A DNA stretch of 64,000 nt, taken from NCBI GenBank assembly GCA_947643595.1, contig CANRWP010000003.1, forward strand, positions 1 through 64,000. Reading direction: 5' to 3'. This DNA comes from an uncultured bacterium. GTDB lineage: Bacteria > Bacillota > Clostridia > Lachnospirales > Lachnospiraceae. Under the pieces are notes generated by a model. The model did no database searches, was not told where the DNA came from, and worked only from the letters and a program-made list of their open reading frames with translations. Made by a program: the position numbers and the translations under genes. Below, piece by piece: positions 28,325 through 38,388 of the stretch (position 1 is its first letter; each line of letters starts with the position of its first letter).

Positions 28325-28960
28325 TCAAATATCCTGCAGCAGAGCCAGTATTCTGGTTTTGGAGAGGGAGCGGAGCTCCTCCGCTTTTTTCCGCAGACCG
28401 GGAAGCTGGTCTTCCTCGCCGTTTTCCCGGTAAAGTTTGATCAGCTTTTCGTAGGAGGCGGTGATGTCGGTGCCGATGGAGACCGCATAGGCGAGAACGG
28501 CTTTTGCCGCCCGCTTTCTCTCCTCCTCCGGACAGAGTCCGGCGCTCTCCCCCCAGTTTTGCAGCAAAATGGAAGCCCATTTCTGCAGCAGAGTGACCAG
28601 CTCCTCAAAATTTTGATCGTACTCGGAGAGCAGACTGATATTCGGCGCTCCGTAGGTGAGTTTCAATTCGGTGTTGGAATATCCCGCAAAATTGACAATT
28701 TTTTTGCCGGACAGTTCCCGCAGTTTATCGTGGCATTCGTCTATTTCCGGATATCCGGCGAGCACATCCATGGGCAGCTCGCTGAGGGGGACGGCGACAT
28801 AATCCAGACTTTCCAGAGATTTCCGCCTGGTGGAGTCAGCCTGCCGCTCCCGCTCCCAGAAATTGTCCACATATTTTTTTTCATTTTTCGTTCTCCTCTT
28901 CAGAGAGAAGGAGAACAGGAAACCGAAAACAATAAAACTTGCAAAAAAGGGGTATTTCAT
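28325..28960 (-). CDS. Hypothetical protein with N-terminal TM segment
   Basis: Long ORF convergent with the exonuclease gene; no recognised domain. Confidence 0.65.
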   Translation of the reverse strand: MKYPFFASFIVFGFLFSFSLKRRTKNEKKYVDNFWERERQADSTRRKSLESLDYVAVPLSELPMDVLAGYPEIDECHDKLRELSGKKIVNFAGYSNTELKLTYGAPNISLLSEYDQNFEELVTLLQKWASILLQNWGESAGLCPEEERKRAAKAVLAYAVSIGTDITASYEKLIKLYRENGEEDQLPGLRKKAEELRSLSKTRILALLQDI

Positions 28961-29047
28961 ATATAATTATCCCAAATATATACAGGGAATCCTTTCTTAT
29001 TCTTTATAGTAAATGCCGAAAAAAGTATTCCCGGACAGGAGAGAGAC

Positions 29048-29155
29048 ATGTTCCGTTTTAATAGAAATAAAAAATCCGTCCGTATTATCTCGAGCATTAT
29101 CATTATCTTGATAGTGTTTGCCATGCTGGCATCCGTACTGCTGTATCTGGTGTAG
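29048..29155 (+). CDS. 35-aa single-TM small protein MFRFNRNKKSVRIISSIIIILIVFAMLASVLLYLV
   Basis: AGGAG RBS 8 bp upstream, basic N-terminus, one TM helix; below the ORF-track size cut-off. Confidence 0.6.
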   Translation: MFRFNRNKKSVRIISSIIIILIVFAMLASVLLYLV

Positions 29156-29162
29156 AGCTCTA

Positions 29163-29203
29163 CTCACGATACCGAGTTTGCGGAGCAAATCTCGCAAGGT
29201 GAG
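29163..29203. other. Inverted repeat CTCAC-gatac-CGAG-TTTGC-GGA-GCAAA-t-CTCG-caag-GTGAG
   Basis: Read directly; a second palindrome, CACTAT-TAT-ATAGTG, lies at 29211-29225. Confidence 0.7.
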
Positions 29204-29341
29204 CTCTGCCCACTATTATATAGTGTAGTTCGCAAAAAAATCAATAATATTTTGGGAAATAGTGAGATAACTTTAGGTATATTACCCATTGGAAGCGAAT
29301 GAGTCTTATTATAAAATGGTAGTTGTATAAACAGTAAAACA

Positions 29342-30892
29342 GTGTCAGATGAAGAAATGGTGATCATTATGCAGAAGGGTTGGAAGAAGATAGTGATAGC
29401 GGCGGTATTTACCGCCTGCTTTTTAGGCGCCGGGCTGAACGTCCAGGCAGCCGGAAAAGACAGCAAAATAGAAGCCGGTGTATCGATCGGGGATGTTGAT
29501 GTGTCGGGAATGACAGTTTCCGAGGCGGAGAGCAAAGTGGAAGCCTTTGTGGATACCCTGAAAGGCGTACCGATCACGCTCCGCCTGGAGGGCGGTCAGG
29601 ACACGGTCGGAACGGCGGGGGAGTTCGGAATTACATGGGAGAACGACGGATCGCTGGAAGAGGCGGCGATGCTCGGAAAGCGGGGCAATATTGTGCAGCG
29701 CTACAAAGCGCTTGCCGATCTGAAAAAACAGGGGCGCAGCTATCCGTTAAATATTTCTTTTCAGGGCGATGTGCTGGACAGTATCTTAAACTCTCTGAGC
29801 GAGACCTATAATCAGGGGGCAGTGGAGGCGTCTCTCACAAAAACCGAGAGCGGTTTTCAGATCACGGAAGGGCAGACCGGCCGTGTGCTGGATATAGCGA
29901 AGTCGAAGGAAGCCATCCTGAATTATCTGCAGAGCAGCTGGGATTACGGCAACGCCTCCATCGACCTTGTGGTGACGGTGGAAGAACCGAGGGGAGATGC
30001 GGAGACGTTGAATAAAGTGAAGGATGTGCTGGGGACGGCAACTACATCCTACAAATCCTCCGGCCCGTCCAGGGTTGCCAACGTCAGGACGGGATGCAGT
30101 CATCTGAACGGGATCACGCTTTACCCCGGGGAGCAGTGCTCTGTGCTGGAACTGATCACCCCTTTTTCCGTGGAGAACGGTTACGAGCTCGCGGGTTCCT
30201 ATTTGAATGGGCAGGTCGTGAACAGTCTGGGCGGCGGAATCTGCCAGGTATCGACGACGCTCTACAATGCGATATTGAGGGCGGAGCTGCAGGTGGATGA
30301 GAGAAGTAACCACTCGATGATCGTGAATTACGTGGAGCCCTCAGAGGACGCGGCGATCTCCGAGTCCGGGGGAAAGGACTTTAAATTTACCAACAATAAA
30401 GAGTACCCGATCTATATAGAAGGGGTCACCACACCGGAGAAGACGATCACCTTTACGGTCTACGGCGTGGAGGATCGGCCCACGAACAGAAAAGTGACCT
30501 ACGAAAGTGAAGTGTTGGAGACCAATGTTCCGTCCACGGAGAAGATCATACCGACCGCGGATCCGGTGGGATATGTGAACGTGCAGTCCGTTCATGTGGG
30601 CTATAAGGCGCGTCTGTGGAAGGTGGTGACGGAGGACGGTGTAGAAGTCAGCAGAGAGCAGGTGAACAGCAGCCACTATACGGCGGTTCCCCGCACGGCA
30701 ACTGTCGGCACGGCGACAGCAGACCCCAATATGGCATCTCAGATTCAGGCGGCCATTGCGACAGGCAGTATCGACTATGTGAAATCGGTGGCGGGAGCGC
30801 TGGCGGCACAGCAGGCGGCACTGGCGGCGCAGCAGGCAGGGCTGAACGTTGGCGTCACAGAGGATGCGGGGACAGGTGCGACAGATGGCTGA
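29342..30892 (+). CDS. VanW family protein
   Basis: NGYELAGSYLNGQVVNSLGGGICQVSTTLYNAILRAEL VanW core; start uncertain (GTG 29342, ATG 29357 or 29369). Confidence 0.9.
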   Translation: MSDEEMVIIMQKGWKKIVIAAVFTACFLGAGLNVQAAGKDSKIEAGVSIGDVDVSGMTVSEAESKVEAFVDTLKGVPITLRLEGGQDTVGTAGEFGITWENDGSLEEAAMLGKRGNIVQRYKALADLKKQGRSYPLNISFQGDVLDSILNSLSETYNQGAVEASLTKTESGFQITEGQTGRVLDIAKSKEAILNYLQSSWDYGNASIDLVVTVEEPRGDAETLNKVKDVLGTATTSYKSSGPSRVANVRTGCSHLNGITLYPGEQCSVLELITPFSVENGYELAGSYLNGQVVNSLGGGICQVSTTLYNAILRAELQVDERSNHSMIVNYVEPSEDAAISESGGKDFKFTNNKEYPIYIEGVTTPEKTITFTVYGVEDRPTNRKVTYESEVLETNVPSTEKIIPTADPVGYVNVQSVHVGYKARLWKVVTEDGVEVSREQVNSSHYTAVPRTATVGTATADPNMASQIQAAIATGSIDYVKSVAGALAAQQAALAAQQAGLNVGVTEDAGTGATDG

Positions 30893-31595
30893 CAGGTTAA
30901 TGGAAATTGTGAAGGAGAAGGGCCTGGCGGAAAGAAACCAAGCCCTTTTTATCAATTCTGCTGAGCGGGCTGAGAAAGCCTGGAAGGGAGCTGACGATCC
31001 GGAAACGATGTCCGCCGGGGAAAAGCGGGCGATGTTTGGGGACATGGATGTCGTTATGGCGGGGTTTGCGGGCCTGCACGGCTCCGTGATCCTGGCACGC
31101 GACAGCTCGGAGAAGCTGCGGAGCAGATATCCGGCCTCCTTTCTGGAGAAAGCGAAAGGCCAGGAGCGGCAGATCTGGCAGATACCGGAGGCCGCACCGG
31201 CCGGAAAGTCCGATGACCCCAGCACCTGTTCCTTTTCCGGGGAGGAGATAAAAGGGATGTATCTTCTCGCGGAGGGCGGTGTTTTCGCGGGTCTCCGGAA
31301 TATGGGGGAGCTGGCGGGCGTCGGACTGGAAATATACATAAAAAGGATCCCGATAAAACAGGAGACGATAGAGATCTGCAACTTTTTTGACGTAAATCCC
31401 TATCAGATGTTTTCTGCGGGAAGCTGTCTGTTGCTGTCGAAAAACGGAGGCAGACTGAAGAGCAGGCTCGCCGGGCAGGGGATATTTTCCGAGGTGATCG
31501 GTTTTACGAGAAGAAATAATGACATGGTTGTCATAAATGGGGAGGAGCGGAGATTCCTTGAGAGACATTACAGGGATGCGCTGGAGCTGCTGTAA
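30885..31595 (+). CDS. AIR-synthase/HypE C-terminal-like protein
   Basis: LAGVGLEIYIKRIPIKQETIEICNFFDVNPYQMFSAGSCLLLSK resembles AIR synthase-related C-terminal domains; overlaps the vanW end. Confidence 0.65.
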   Translation: MADRLMEIVKEKGLAERNQALFINSAERAEKAWKGADDPETMSAGEKRAMFGDMDVVMAGFAGLHGSVILARDSSEKLRSRYPASFLEKAKGQERQIWQIPEAAPAGKSDDPSTCSFSGEEIKGMYLLAEGGVFAGLRNMGELAGVGLEIYIKRIPIKQETIEICNFFDVNPYQMFSAGSCLLLSKNGGRLKSRLAGQGIFSEVIGFTRRNNDMVVINGEERRFLERHYRDALELL

Positions 31596-31636
31596 AAATG
31601 GCAAACCCCGCAAAATAAGGTGAGAAAGGAACAGAT

Positions 31637-32119
31637 ATGAGAGAACAATTATTAAAGATTATTGAGAGGAACAGCCGTATCGATTTAAAAGAGCTGGCGG
31701 TTATTTTGGGAGTGGAAGAGGCGGATATCATTGAGGAACTGCAGAAGTGTGAACAGGAAGGCGTGATCTGCGGTTACCACACGATGATCGACTGGGATAA
31801 AGTCGGTGTGGAGAAAGTGTCCGCGCTGATCGAGGTGCGCGTGACGCCCCAGAGAGGGCAGGGCTTCGATAAGATTGCGGAGAGGATATACAAATATCCG
31901 GAAGTGCATGCGGTTTATCTGATTTCCGGCGGGTATGACCTGTTGGTATCTCTGGAGGGAAAAACTCTGAGGGAGGTGTCATCCTTTGTCTCGGATAAGC
32001 TGTCTACGCTGGATACCGTGATCAGCACGGCGACGCATTTTATTCTGAAGAAATATAAGGATCATGGAACGATTCTGGAAAAGAAATATGAAGATACGAG
32101 AGAGAAGGTGACACCGTGA
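31637..32119 (+). CDS. Lrp/AsnC family regulator
   Basis: HTH LLKIIERNSRIDLKELAVILGVEEADI plus RAM domain. Confidence 0.92.
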   Translation: MREQLLKIIERNSRIDLKELAVILGVEEADIIEELQKCEQEGVICGYHTMIDWDKVGVEKVSALIEVRVTPQRGQGFDKIAERIYKYPEVHAVYLISGGYDLLVSLEGKTLREVSSFVSDKLSTLDTVISTATHFILKKYKDHGTILEKKYEDTREKVTP

Positions 32120-33285
32120 GAAATCCGTTAGCTGAAAAGGTTGTGGATATCCCGTTCTCGGGTATCCGGAAATTTTTTGATATTGTGAGTGAGATGCCGG
32201 ATGCGATTTCGCTGGGGGTGGGCGAGCCGGACTTTGACACGCCCTGGCACATCCGGGATGAGGGAATCTACTCTCTGGAGAAAGGGCGCACATTCTATAC
32301 ATCCAACTCCGGATTGAAGGAGCTGAGGCAGGAGATCGCCAACTATATGAAGAGACGTCAGAATCTGGAGTATGATCCGATGAAGGAGGTCCTGATCACA
32401 GTGGGCGGTTCGGAGGCGATCGACATCGGCATGCGTGTGATGCTGAACCCGGGGGAGGAAGTGCTGATTCCCCAGCCCAGCTATGTGTCCTATGAGCCCT
32501 GTGTGGTTCTGGCGGGCGGCGTGCCTGTGATCATCAATTTGAAAGAGGAAAACGAGTTCCGCCTGACGGCGCAGGAACTGCTCGACGCGATCACGGAGAA
32601 AACAAAGATTCTGGTATTGCCTTTTCCGAACAATCCGACGGGAGCCATCCTGGAGGAGAAGGATCTGCGTGAGATCGCGAAGGTCTGTGTGGAGAAGGAT
32701 ATTTTTGTCATGTCCGACGAGATCTACGCGGAGCTGACTTACAAGGAGAAACATATCTCCATCGCTCAGATGCCCGGAATGCAGGAGCGGACGATCCTGA
32801 TCAACGGCTTCTCAAAGGCCTACGCCATGACAGGATGGCGTCTCGGTTATGCCTGCGGATCGGCTGCCATCATCGAGCAGATGCTGAAAGTGCACCAGTA
32901 TGCCATCATGTGCGCGCCGACCACCAGTCAGTACGCGGCGGTGGAGGCGTTGAAGAACGGCGATGAGGACGTGCAGGAGATGCGGGAGGCATACAACCAG
33001 CGCCGCCGCTATCTGATACATGCTTTCCGGGAGATGGGACTGGAGTGCTTTGAACCTTTCGGCGCATTCTATATATTCCCGTCCATTCAGGAATTTGGCA
33101 TGACCAGCGAGGAGTTTGCCACAAGGCTTCTGAAGGAAGAGAAGGTGGCGGTGGTGCCGGGGACGGCTTTCGGCGCCTGCGGCGAGGGATTTCTTCGGAT
33201 ATCCTACGCGTATTCTCTGGAAAACCTGAAGATAGCGATCGAGCGGATCGGGGATTTTGTGGAGAGACTCAGGAGAGAACAATGA
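32116..33285 (+). CDS. Class I/II pyridoxal phosphate aminotransferase
   Basis: SLGVGEPDFDTPWHI, LPFPNNPTGA, NGFSKAYAMTGWRLGYACG; GTG start overlapping the Lrp gene. Confidence 0.93.
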   Translation: MRNPLAEKVVDIPFSGIRKFFDIVSEMPDAISLGVGEPDFDTPWHIRDEGIYSLEKGRTFYTSNSGLKELRQEIANYMKRRQNLEYDPMKEVLITVGGSEAIDIGMRVMLNPGEEVLIPQPSYVSYEPCVVLAGGVPVIINLKEENEFRLTAQELLDAITEKTKILVLPFPNNPTGAILEEKDLREIAKVCVEKDIFVMSDEIYAELTYKEKHISIAQMPGMQERTILINGFSKAYAMTGWRLGYACGSAAIIEQMLKVHQYAIMCAPTTSQYAAVEALKNGDEDVQEMREAYNQRRRYLIHAFREMGLECFEPFGAFYIFPSIQEFGMTSEEFATRLLKEEKVAVVPGTAFGACGEGFLRISYAYSLENLKIAIERIGDFVERLRREQ

Positions 33286-33944
33286 AAAAAATATTCGGAC
33301 CGGATTCAGGATTATTTCGATTTCTGCAGATGTTGATGAACCTGGCGGTTATGAACATTCTTTTTCTTCTGACCAGCATTCCGATCGTGACGACAGGAGC
33401 GGCCTACACGGCGCTCCTGTCCTGCGTGTTTGACCTGCTTCTGGAGGAAGGGAAGTTTTCCGCGAGGTTTTTTCTGAAAAAATTCGGGGAGGTCTGGAAA
33501 CCGGCGAGCCTGATCGGCACTGCCTCTCTGATTGTACTTGCCGTACTGGGACATCACGCGGCGTTGTTTTTCTTTTCCGACAGTTCTGTCAGATTGCTGG
33601 GGGCGGGGCTGTATATCGCCTTTTTCATCTGGGTGTTCGGCCTTATGATGTATCAGTTTGCGATGTTGGCCAGGGGCAGAGCCTGGAAAAAGGAGATGCT
33701 GAGAGACGGAGCGCTGCTGGCGCTGGCGAAATTTCCGGTTTACATCGCGGTGCTGCTGCTGACGGCGTCCCCCCTGACGATCGCCATGATGCCTGCCTCC
33801 TCTCTGATCTCCATGCTGCCGATTGTGCTGCTGTTCTGGGTATCCTGTCCGGCGATGGCGGGCGGATGGATGATGAGACGTTTCCTGGAAAAGATTTATC
33901 CGGAACTGTTCCGGAAAAAAGATTTGGAGGAACAGAAATTGTAA
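33282..33944 (+). CDS. YesL/DUF624 family membrane protein
   Basis: FRFLQMLMNLAVMNILFLLTSIPIVTTGAAYTALLSC. Confidence 0.88.
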   Translation: MKKIFGPDSGLFRFLQMLMNLAVMNILFLLTSIPIVTTGAAYTALLSCVFDLLLEEGKFSARFFLKKFGEVWKPASLIGTASLIVLAVLGHHAALFFFSDSSVRLLGAGLYIAFFIWVFGLMMYQFAMLARGRAWKKEMLRDGALLALAKFPVYIAVLLLTASPLTIAMMPASSLISMLPIVLLFWVSCPAMAGGWMMRRFLEKIYPELFRKKDLEEQKL

Positions 33945-33989
33945 GCGCTTACAAAAAACTATTGACATTTTATCAGTTTATGATACACT
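33939..33989 (+). promoter_or_regulatory. Perfect palindrome TTGTAAGCGCTTACAA (33939-33954) plus promoter TTGACA-N16-TACACT (33962-33989)
   Basis: Typical LacI/GalR-type operator; overlaps the yesL-family stop codon. Confidence 0.8.
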
Positions 33990-34028
33990 TTTCTTATCAG
34001 GAAAGCCTTTTCAGAAAGAGGATGAAAT

Positions 34029-35045
34029 ATGGCAGTTACTATTGAAGACGTTGCGCAGGAGGCGCAGGTTTCAATCGCGACAGTTTCCCGAGTGATCAAT
34101 GGCTCCAAGGCGGTCAGTCCCAAGCTGCAGAAACGGGTGCAGGGAGTTATTGAGAAAACAAATTTTAAACCGAATACCTTCGCGCGCGGGCTTACAACGA
34201 ATAAGTCGAATATCATCGGTATTGTCGTGGCGGATATTTCAAACTGGGTTATCGCTTCTTTGATCAAGGGCATCAACCATGTCTGCCAGGAGAGAGGATA
34301 TACGCTGCTTGTCTGCGAGTCCGGCGGTGAGAAGGAGAATGAGCTCAGACTTTTGCAGCATCTGGAGGAACAGAGGGTGTGCGGAGCGCTGTTGACGGCG
34401 GTGGATATCACGCCTGAGTTGGTTCAAAGGATTTTTGAGCTTCCCTATCCGATGGTTCTGGCCACACAGGAGGCGACGGACGGAAAGCACAAGATCACCA
34501 CGGTGATCCATGACAATGTAAAAGCGATCACAGACGCCGTAAACTTTCTGGTGGCGAACGGACACAGAAGGATCGCCTTTATCGGAGGCCCGGAGAACGA
34601 CTACTCCTCCGGCCGCAAACGACTGGAAGGATTTATGCATGCGGCCGAGCTGTTTGAGCTGGAAGTGCCGGAGAACTATATCGTGCACGGGAATTTTACC
34701 TTTGAATCCGGCAGGGACTGCATGAGAAAGATCTACGAGGAGAATGTGGAGCTGCCCACGGCAATACTGGCCTGTTCGGACCTGATGGCGATCGGAGCGA
34801 TGTCCTTTGCCAGAAATTCTGGGCTGCGTGTGCCGGATGACATATCCTTTATGGGATTTGATGATTCGGATCTGGCAATGTATTTCCATCCGTCATTATC
34901 CACGATTCGGATCTCCTACTTTGACGAGGGGGAGCAGGCGGCAAAAAACCTGTTCCATCTGATCGATGCGGGAATAAAGACCACAGGGGAGATCACATAC
35001 ATCCCCCATCAGGTGATACGGCGCGCCAGTGTGCGGAGACTTTAA
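34029..35045 (+). CDS. LacI-family transcriptional regulator
   Basis: MAVTIEDVAQEAQVSIATVSRVINGSKAVSP. Confidence 0.94.
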   Translation: MAVTIEDVAQEAQVSIATVSRVINGSKAVSPKLQKRVQGVIEKTNFKPNTFARGLTTNKSNIIGIVVADISNWVIASLIKGINHVCQERGYTLLVCESGGEKENELRLLQHLEEQRVCGALLTAVDITPELVQRIFELPYPMVLATQEATDGKHKITTVIHDNVKAITDAVNFLVANGHRRIAFIGGPENDYSSGRKRLEGFMHAAELFELEVPENYIVHGNFTFESGRDCMRKIYEENVELPTAILACSDLMAIGAMSFARNSGLRVPDDISFMGFDDSDLAMYFHPSLSTIRISYFDEGEQAAKNLFHLIDAGIKTTGEITYIPHQVIRRASVRRL

Positions 35046-35068
35046 AGAAGATTGAAACAAGCGGGATA

Positions 35069-35101
35069 ATATTAGAGCCTGAGATGAGCGGGCTCTAATA
35101 T
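35069..35101 (+). terminator. Hairpin ATATTAGAGCC/GGCTCTAATAT between lacI and the binding-protein gene
   Basis: 11-bp perfect stem; no clear U-tract. Confidence 0.45.
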
Positions 35102-35112
35102 AATGGACGGTA

Positions 35113-35126
35113 GGAAAGCGCTTACA
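35113..35126 (+). promoter_or_regulatory. Second LacI-type operator GGAAAGCGCTTACA
   Basis: 12/14 match to the palindrome TGTAAGCGCTTACA found at 33940-33953. Confidence 0.7.
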
Positions 35127-35192
35127 TTTTGTTTCACTCGAACTTTTTCCCGGAAGGGAATTAGTATATATAATCAAGAAGGAGGATTTCAC

Positions 35193-36551
35193 ATGAAAAA
35201 AAGTATGAAGAAAGTATTGGCAGTTCTGCTCATGCTCGCTATGGTTATGAGCCTTGTTGCCTGCGGTTCCGGTGCGGAGGAGGTGCCTGCGGCCGAGAGC
35301 GAAACGGAGAGCGAAGCTGCCGGGACAACACAGCCTGCCGAGGAGTCCGCGGAGCAGACGGAACCTTCCGGCGATGCGATCACGATCAATTTTGCATACG
35401 ATGAAGGCGTCGGCGATGCGACAAGGGCGATGATCGACAAATTCAATGCAAGCCAGAGTGAAATTTTTGTAGAGTCCTACAGCTTGCCGCACGACGCGAA
35501 CAACCTGCACGATGATTTTGTAAATAAGATGGTGGCACAGGACACCAGCGTTGACGTTATGGCTCTGGATGTTGTCTATATTTCCGAGTTTGCAGCGGCA
35601 GGCTGGATAAATCCGATGGATGACGTGTACACGGCGGAAGAACTGGACGCTTTTCTCCCCGGTACCGTATCCGGCGCGACATACGACGGAACGCTGTACG
35701 CAGCTCCCTGGTTTACCAACGCTTCCGCGCTGTTCTATCGTAAAGATCTGCTGGAGAGTGCCGGCATAAAGGAAGTTCCGACGACATGGCAGGGTTGGAA
35801 GGACGCTTATGAGAAAGTAAAAGGTGATGTGGACTATGCATTCTGCTTCCAGGGGATCCAGAGTGAAGCGATGGTCTGCGACTGGTGTGAGTTTATCTGG
35901 AGTTTCGGCGGCGAGGTTCTTGATGAGAGCGGAAAGCCTGTATGCAACAGCGCGGAGAATATCGAGGCTACACAGTTTATGGCTGATCTGATCGGCGAGT
36001 ACGCGCCGGAGGGCGTTACGACCTACGCGGAGAGTGAGTCCGAACAGGTATTCAAAGAAGGAAAATCCCTTACATGCCGTACATGGTCCGGTACATGGAA
36101 CGTCTTTAATGATGAAGCGGAATCCAATGTTGCGGGCAAAGTGGGAATGACATTCCTGCCGGTAAATAAGGAAGGCGATACGGGCCACAGCTGCATGGGA
36201 GGTCTTGACCTTGTCACAAACGTTTGGATTGACGACGCCCACAGGGAAGCGGCAAATACCTTTATCAAATGGATGACCAGCGAAGAGGCGGAAAAAGAAT
36301 TTACACTTATTTCCAGTCAGCCGCCCGCGGTAAAAGCGATCTACAGCGATGCCGACGTACTGGAAAAGATTCCGTTCTACACAGATTTCTTCTCCATTAT
36401 CGAAGCGGGTAAGACACGTCCGTTGTCACCGAATTACGCGGAAGTGTCCGATGCAATCCAGCGCAATGTGCACACGGCGCTGACAGGCGAACAGTCTGCG
36501 GAAGATGCATTGAATGCGCTGCAGGGAGAGGTGGAAGCGTTATCCAAATAA
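35193..36551 (+). CDS. CUT1 extracellular solute-binding lipoprotein
   Basis: Lipobox SLVACGS; family 1 SBP motifs; RBS AAGGAGG. Confidence 0.92.
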   Translation: MKKSMKKVLAVLLMLAMVMSLVACGSGAEEVPAAESETESEAAGTTQPAEESAEQTEPSGDAITINFAYDEGVGDATRAMIDKFNASQSEIFVESYSLPHDANNLHDDFVNKMVAQDTSVDVMALDVVYISEFAAAGWINPMDDVYTAEELDAFLPGTVSGATYDGTLYAAPWFTNASALFYRKDLLESAGIKEVPTTWQGWKDAYEKVKGDVDYAFCFQGIQSEAMVCDWCEFIWSFGGEVLDESGKPVCNSAENIEATQFMADLIGEYAPEGVTTYAESESEQVFKEGKSLTCRTWSGTWNVFNDEAESNVAGKVGMTFLPVNKEGDTGHSCMGGLDLVTNVWIDDAHREAANTFIKWMTSEEAEKEFTLISSQPPAVKAIYSDADVLEKIPFYTDFFSIIEAGKTRPLSPNYAEVSDAIQRNVHTALTGEQSAEDALNALQGEVEALSK

Positions 36552-36618
36552 TTCTGATATCATGCGGCGGAGGAACTGCCTTCCGCCGCATTTTACGAAA
36601 AAGCGAGAGGGAATTTCT

Positions 36619-37527
36619 ATGAAAACTTCAAGGAAAATAAGTGCGAGGGAGCGTCAGGACGCGAAAGTTGCCTGGCTCATGATGTCACCTGCGCTCCTGG
36701 TTCTCGCTGTCATTGCGCTGTATCCGGTTTTGAGGACATTCTGGCTCAGTCTCCACGAAATGAGCCTGAAAAATCCGGGATCCGGTTACCCGTTCATCGG
36801 GTTAGGTAATTACATAGAGATCTTTTCGGATGAGAGGGCAATGACAGATATTCTGTTTACGATCCAATTTACCGTAGTGACGGTCGTGCTGGAGATGTTC
36901 ATCGGGTTTGCGGCAGCGCTTATTATGAATCGGGCGTTCAAAGGCCGCGGCCTTGTCAGGGCGGCGATACTGATCCCCTGGGCAATACCGACATCTGTGT
37001 CGGCTATGATGTGGAAATTTATTTACAATGATCAGTACGGTATGTTCAATGATATCCTGTACCGTCTCGGCGTGATCGACGGATACAAGGCGTGGTTGAG
37101 TTCTTCCGGCGGCAGCTTTATGGCGCTCGTGATCACCGACGTCTGGAAGACGGCGCCTTATATGGCGCTGCTGATACTGGCGGGACTGCAGATGCTCCCG
37201 GAGGAGCTGTATGAGTCGGCGAAACTGGACGGGGCGAATGTGATCCAGAGATTTTTTACGATCACACTTCCTCTGATGAAACGTCCGCTGTTAGTTGCGC
37301 TGCTGTTCCGTACGTTGGACGCGTTCCGCGTGTTCGACCTGATCAGCGTTCTCACGGGCGGCGCCAACGGGACGGAGAGCATCTGTGTATACGCGCACAA
37401 ACAGTTGATGTCGTTTCTGGACTTCGGCTACGGTTCCGCGCTGGCTGTGCTCATTTTCATTGTTGTATTTATAATCAGTCTGATTTACATGTTCTTTATG
37501 GGCGGGGATCTCGCCGGCGATGATTAG
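36619..37527 (+). CDS. CUT1 ABC transporter permease (MalF/UgpA-like)
   Basis: EELYESAKLDGANVIQRFFTITLPLMKRPL (EAA loop). Confidence 0.93.
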   Translation: MKTSRKISARERQDAKVAWLMMSPALLVLAVIALYPVLRTFWLSLHEMSLKNPGSGYPFIGLGNYIEIFSDERAMTDILFTIQFTVVTVVLEMFIGFAAALIMNRAFKGRGLVRAAILIPWAIPTSVSAMMWKFIYNDQYGMFNDILYRLGVIDGYKAWLSSSGGSFMALVITDVWKTAPYMALLILAGLQMLPEELYESAKLDGANVIQRFFTITLPLMKRPLLVALLFRTLDAFRVFDLISVLTGGANGTESICVYAHKQLMSFLDFGYGSALAVLIFIVVFIISLIYMFFMGGDLAGDD

Positions 37528-37539
37528 GAGGTGGATGCA

Positions 37540-38379
37540 ATGAGTAAAAAAACAAGAACAACGGCGGGCTGGATTGCATTTTACCTGTTTGTGGCGTTTT
37601 TTGTCATTATGCTGATATTACCGTTTTTCTGGCAGTTCATGACATCGATCAAACCGCTCAATGAGATATCGGCGATGCCGGCCAAATGGATACCGAGCTA
37701 TGTCCATTTCGAGTTTTATCAGAATGTGTTTACCCTGCATCCGTTTGCGAGGTATATGCTGAACAGCCTGATCGTGGCGACAAGCTCCACGCTGCTGAGT
37801 CTGGTGATCGGCGCGATGGCGGCCTATGCGTTGGCGAGACTGCGGTTTAAAGGGAGAAAGGTGCTTCTGATGGTGATTCTCAGCGTGTCCATGTTTCCGA
37901 CGATCGCTACCCTGTCTCCTCTGTACCTGATCCTGCGCAATATGAAGCTGCTCAACACATATTTCGGCCTGATCATTCCGTACATCACTTTCTCCCTGCC
38001 CATGGCGATCTGGCTGATGACCAGCTTTTTCAGCCAGCTGGACGGAGGATTTGAGGAAGCAGCGGCGTTGGACGGCTGTACAAGAATGCAGACTTTCACG
38101 AAAGTCATGCTGCCGCTTATCAAACCGGCGACATTTTCGGTGGGACTGCTCGTGTTTATCAACTGCTGGAATGAGTATCTGTATGCGCTGACTTTTATGA
38201 CAAAAGAGGAGATGCGCACGGTTCCGGTGGGAATCGCCCTTTTTCCGAGCATCAATAAGCTCCCCTGGGGCGATATGGCGGCCGCATCCATCGTGGTGAC
38301 GCTGCCGCTCATTATACTGGTGCTGATCTTCCAGAAAAACATTATAGCAGGATTGACAACAGGCGGTATGAAAGGATAG
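37540..38379 (+). CDS. CUT1 ABC transporter permease (MalG/UgpE-like)
   Basis: FEEAAALDGCTRMQTFTKVMLPLIKPA (EAA loop). Confidence 0.93.
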   Translation: MSKKTRTTAGWIAFYLFVAFFVIMLILPFFWQFMTSIKPLNEISAMPAKWIPSYVHFEFYQNVFTLHPFARYMLNSLIVATSSTLLSLVIGAMAAYALARLRFKGRKVLLMVILSVSMFPTIATLSPLYLILRNMKLLNTYFGLIIPYITFSLPMAIWLMTSFFSQLDGGFEEAAALDGCTRMQTFTKVMLPLIKPATFSVGLLVFINCWNEYLYALTFMTKEEMRTVPVGIALFPSINKLPWGDMAAASIVVTLPLIILVLIFQKNIIAGLTTGGMKG

Positions 38380-38388
38380 GATTAGACT

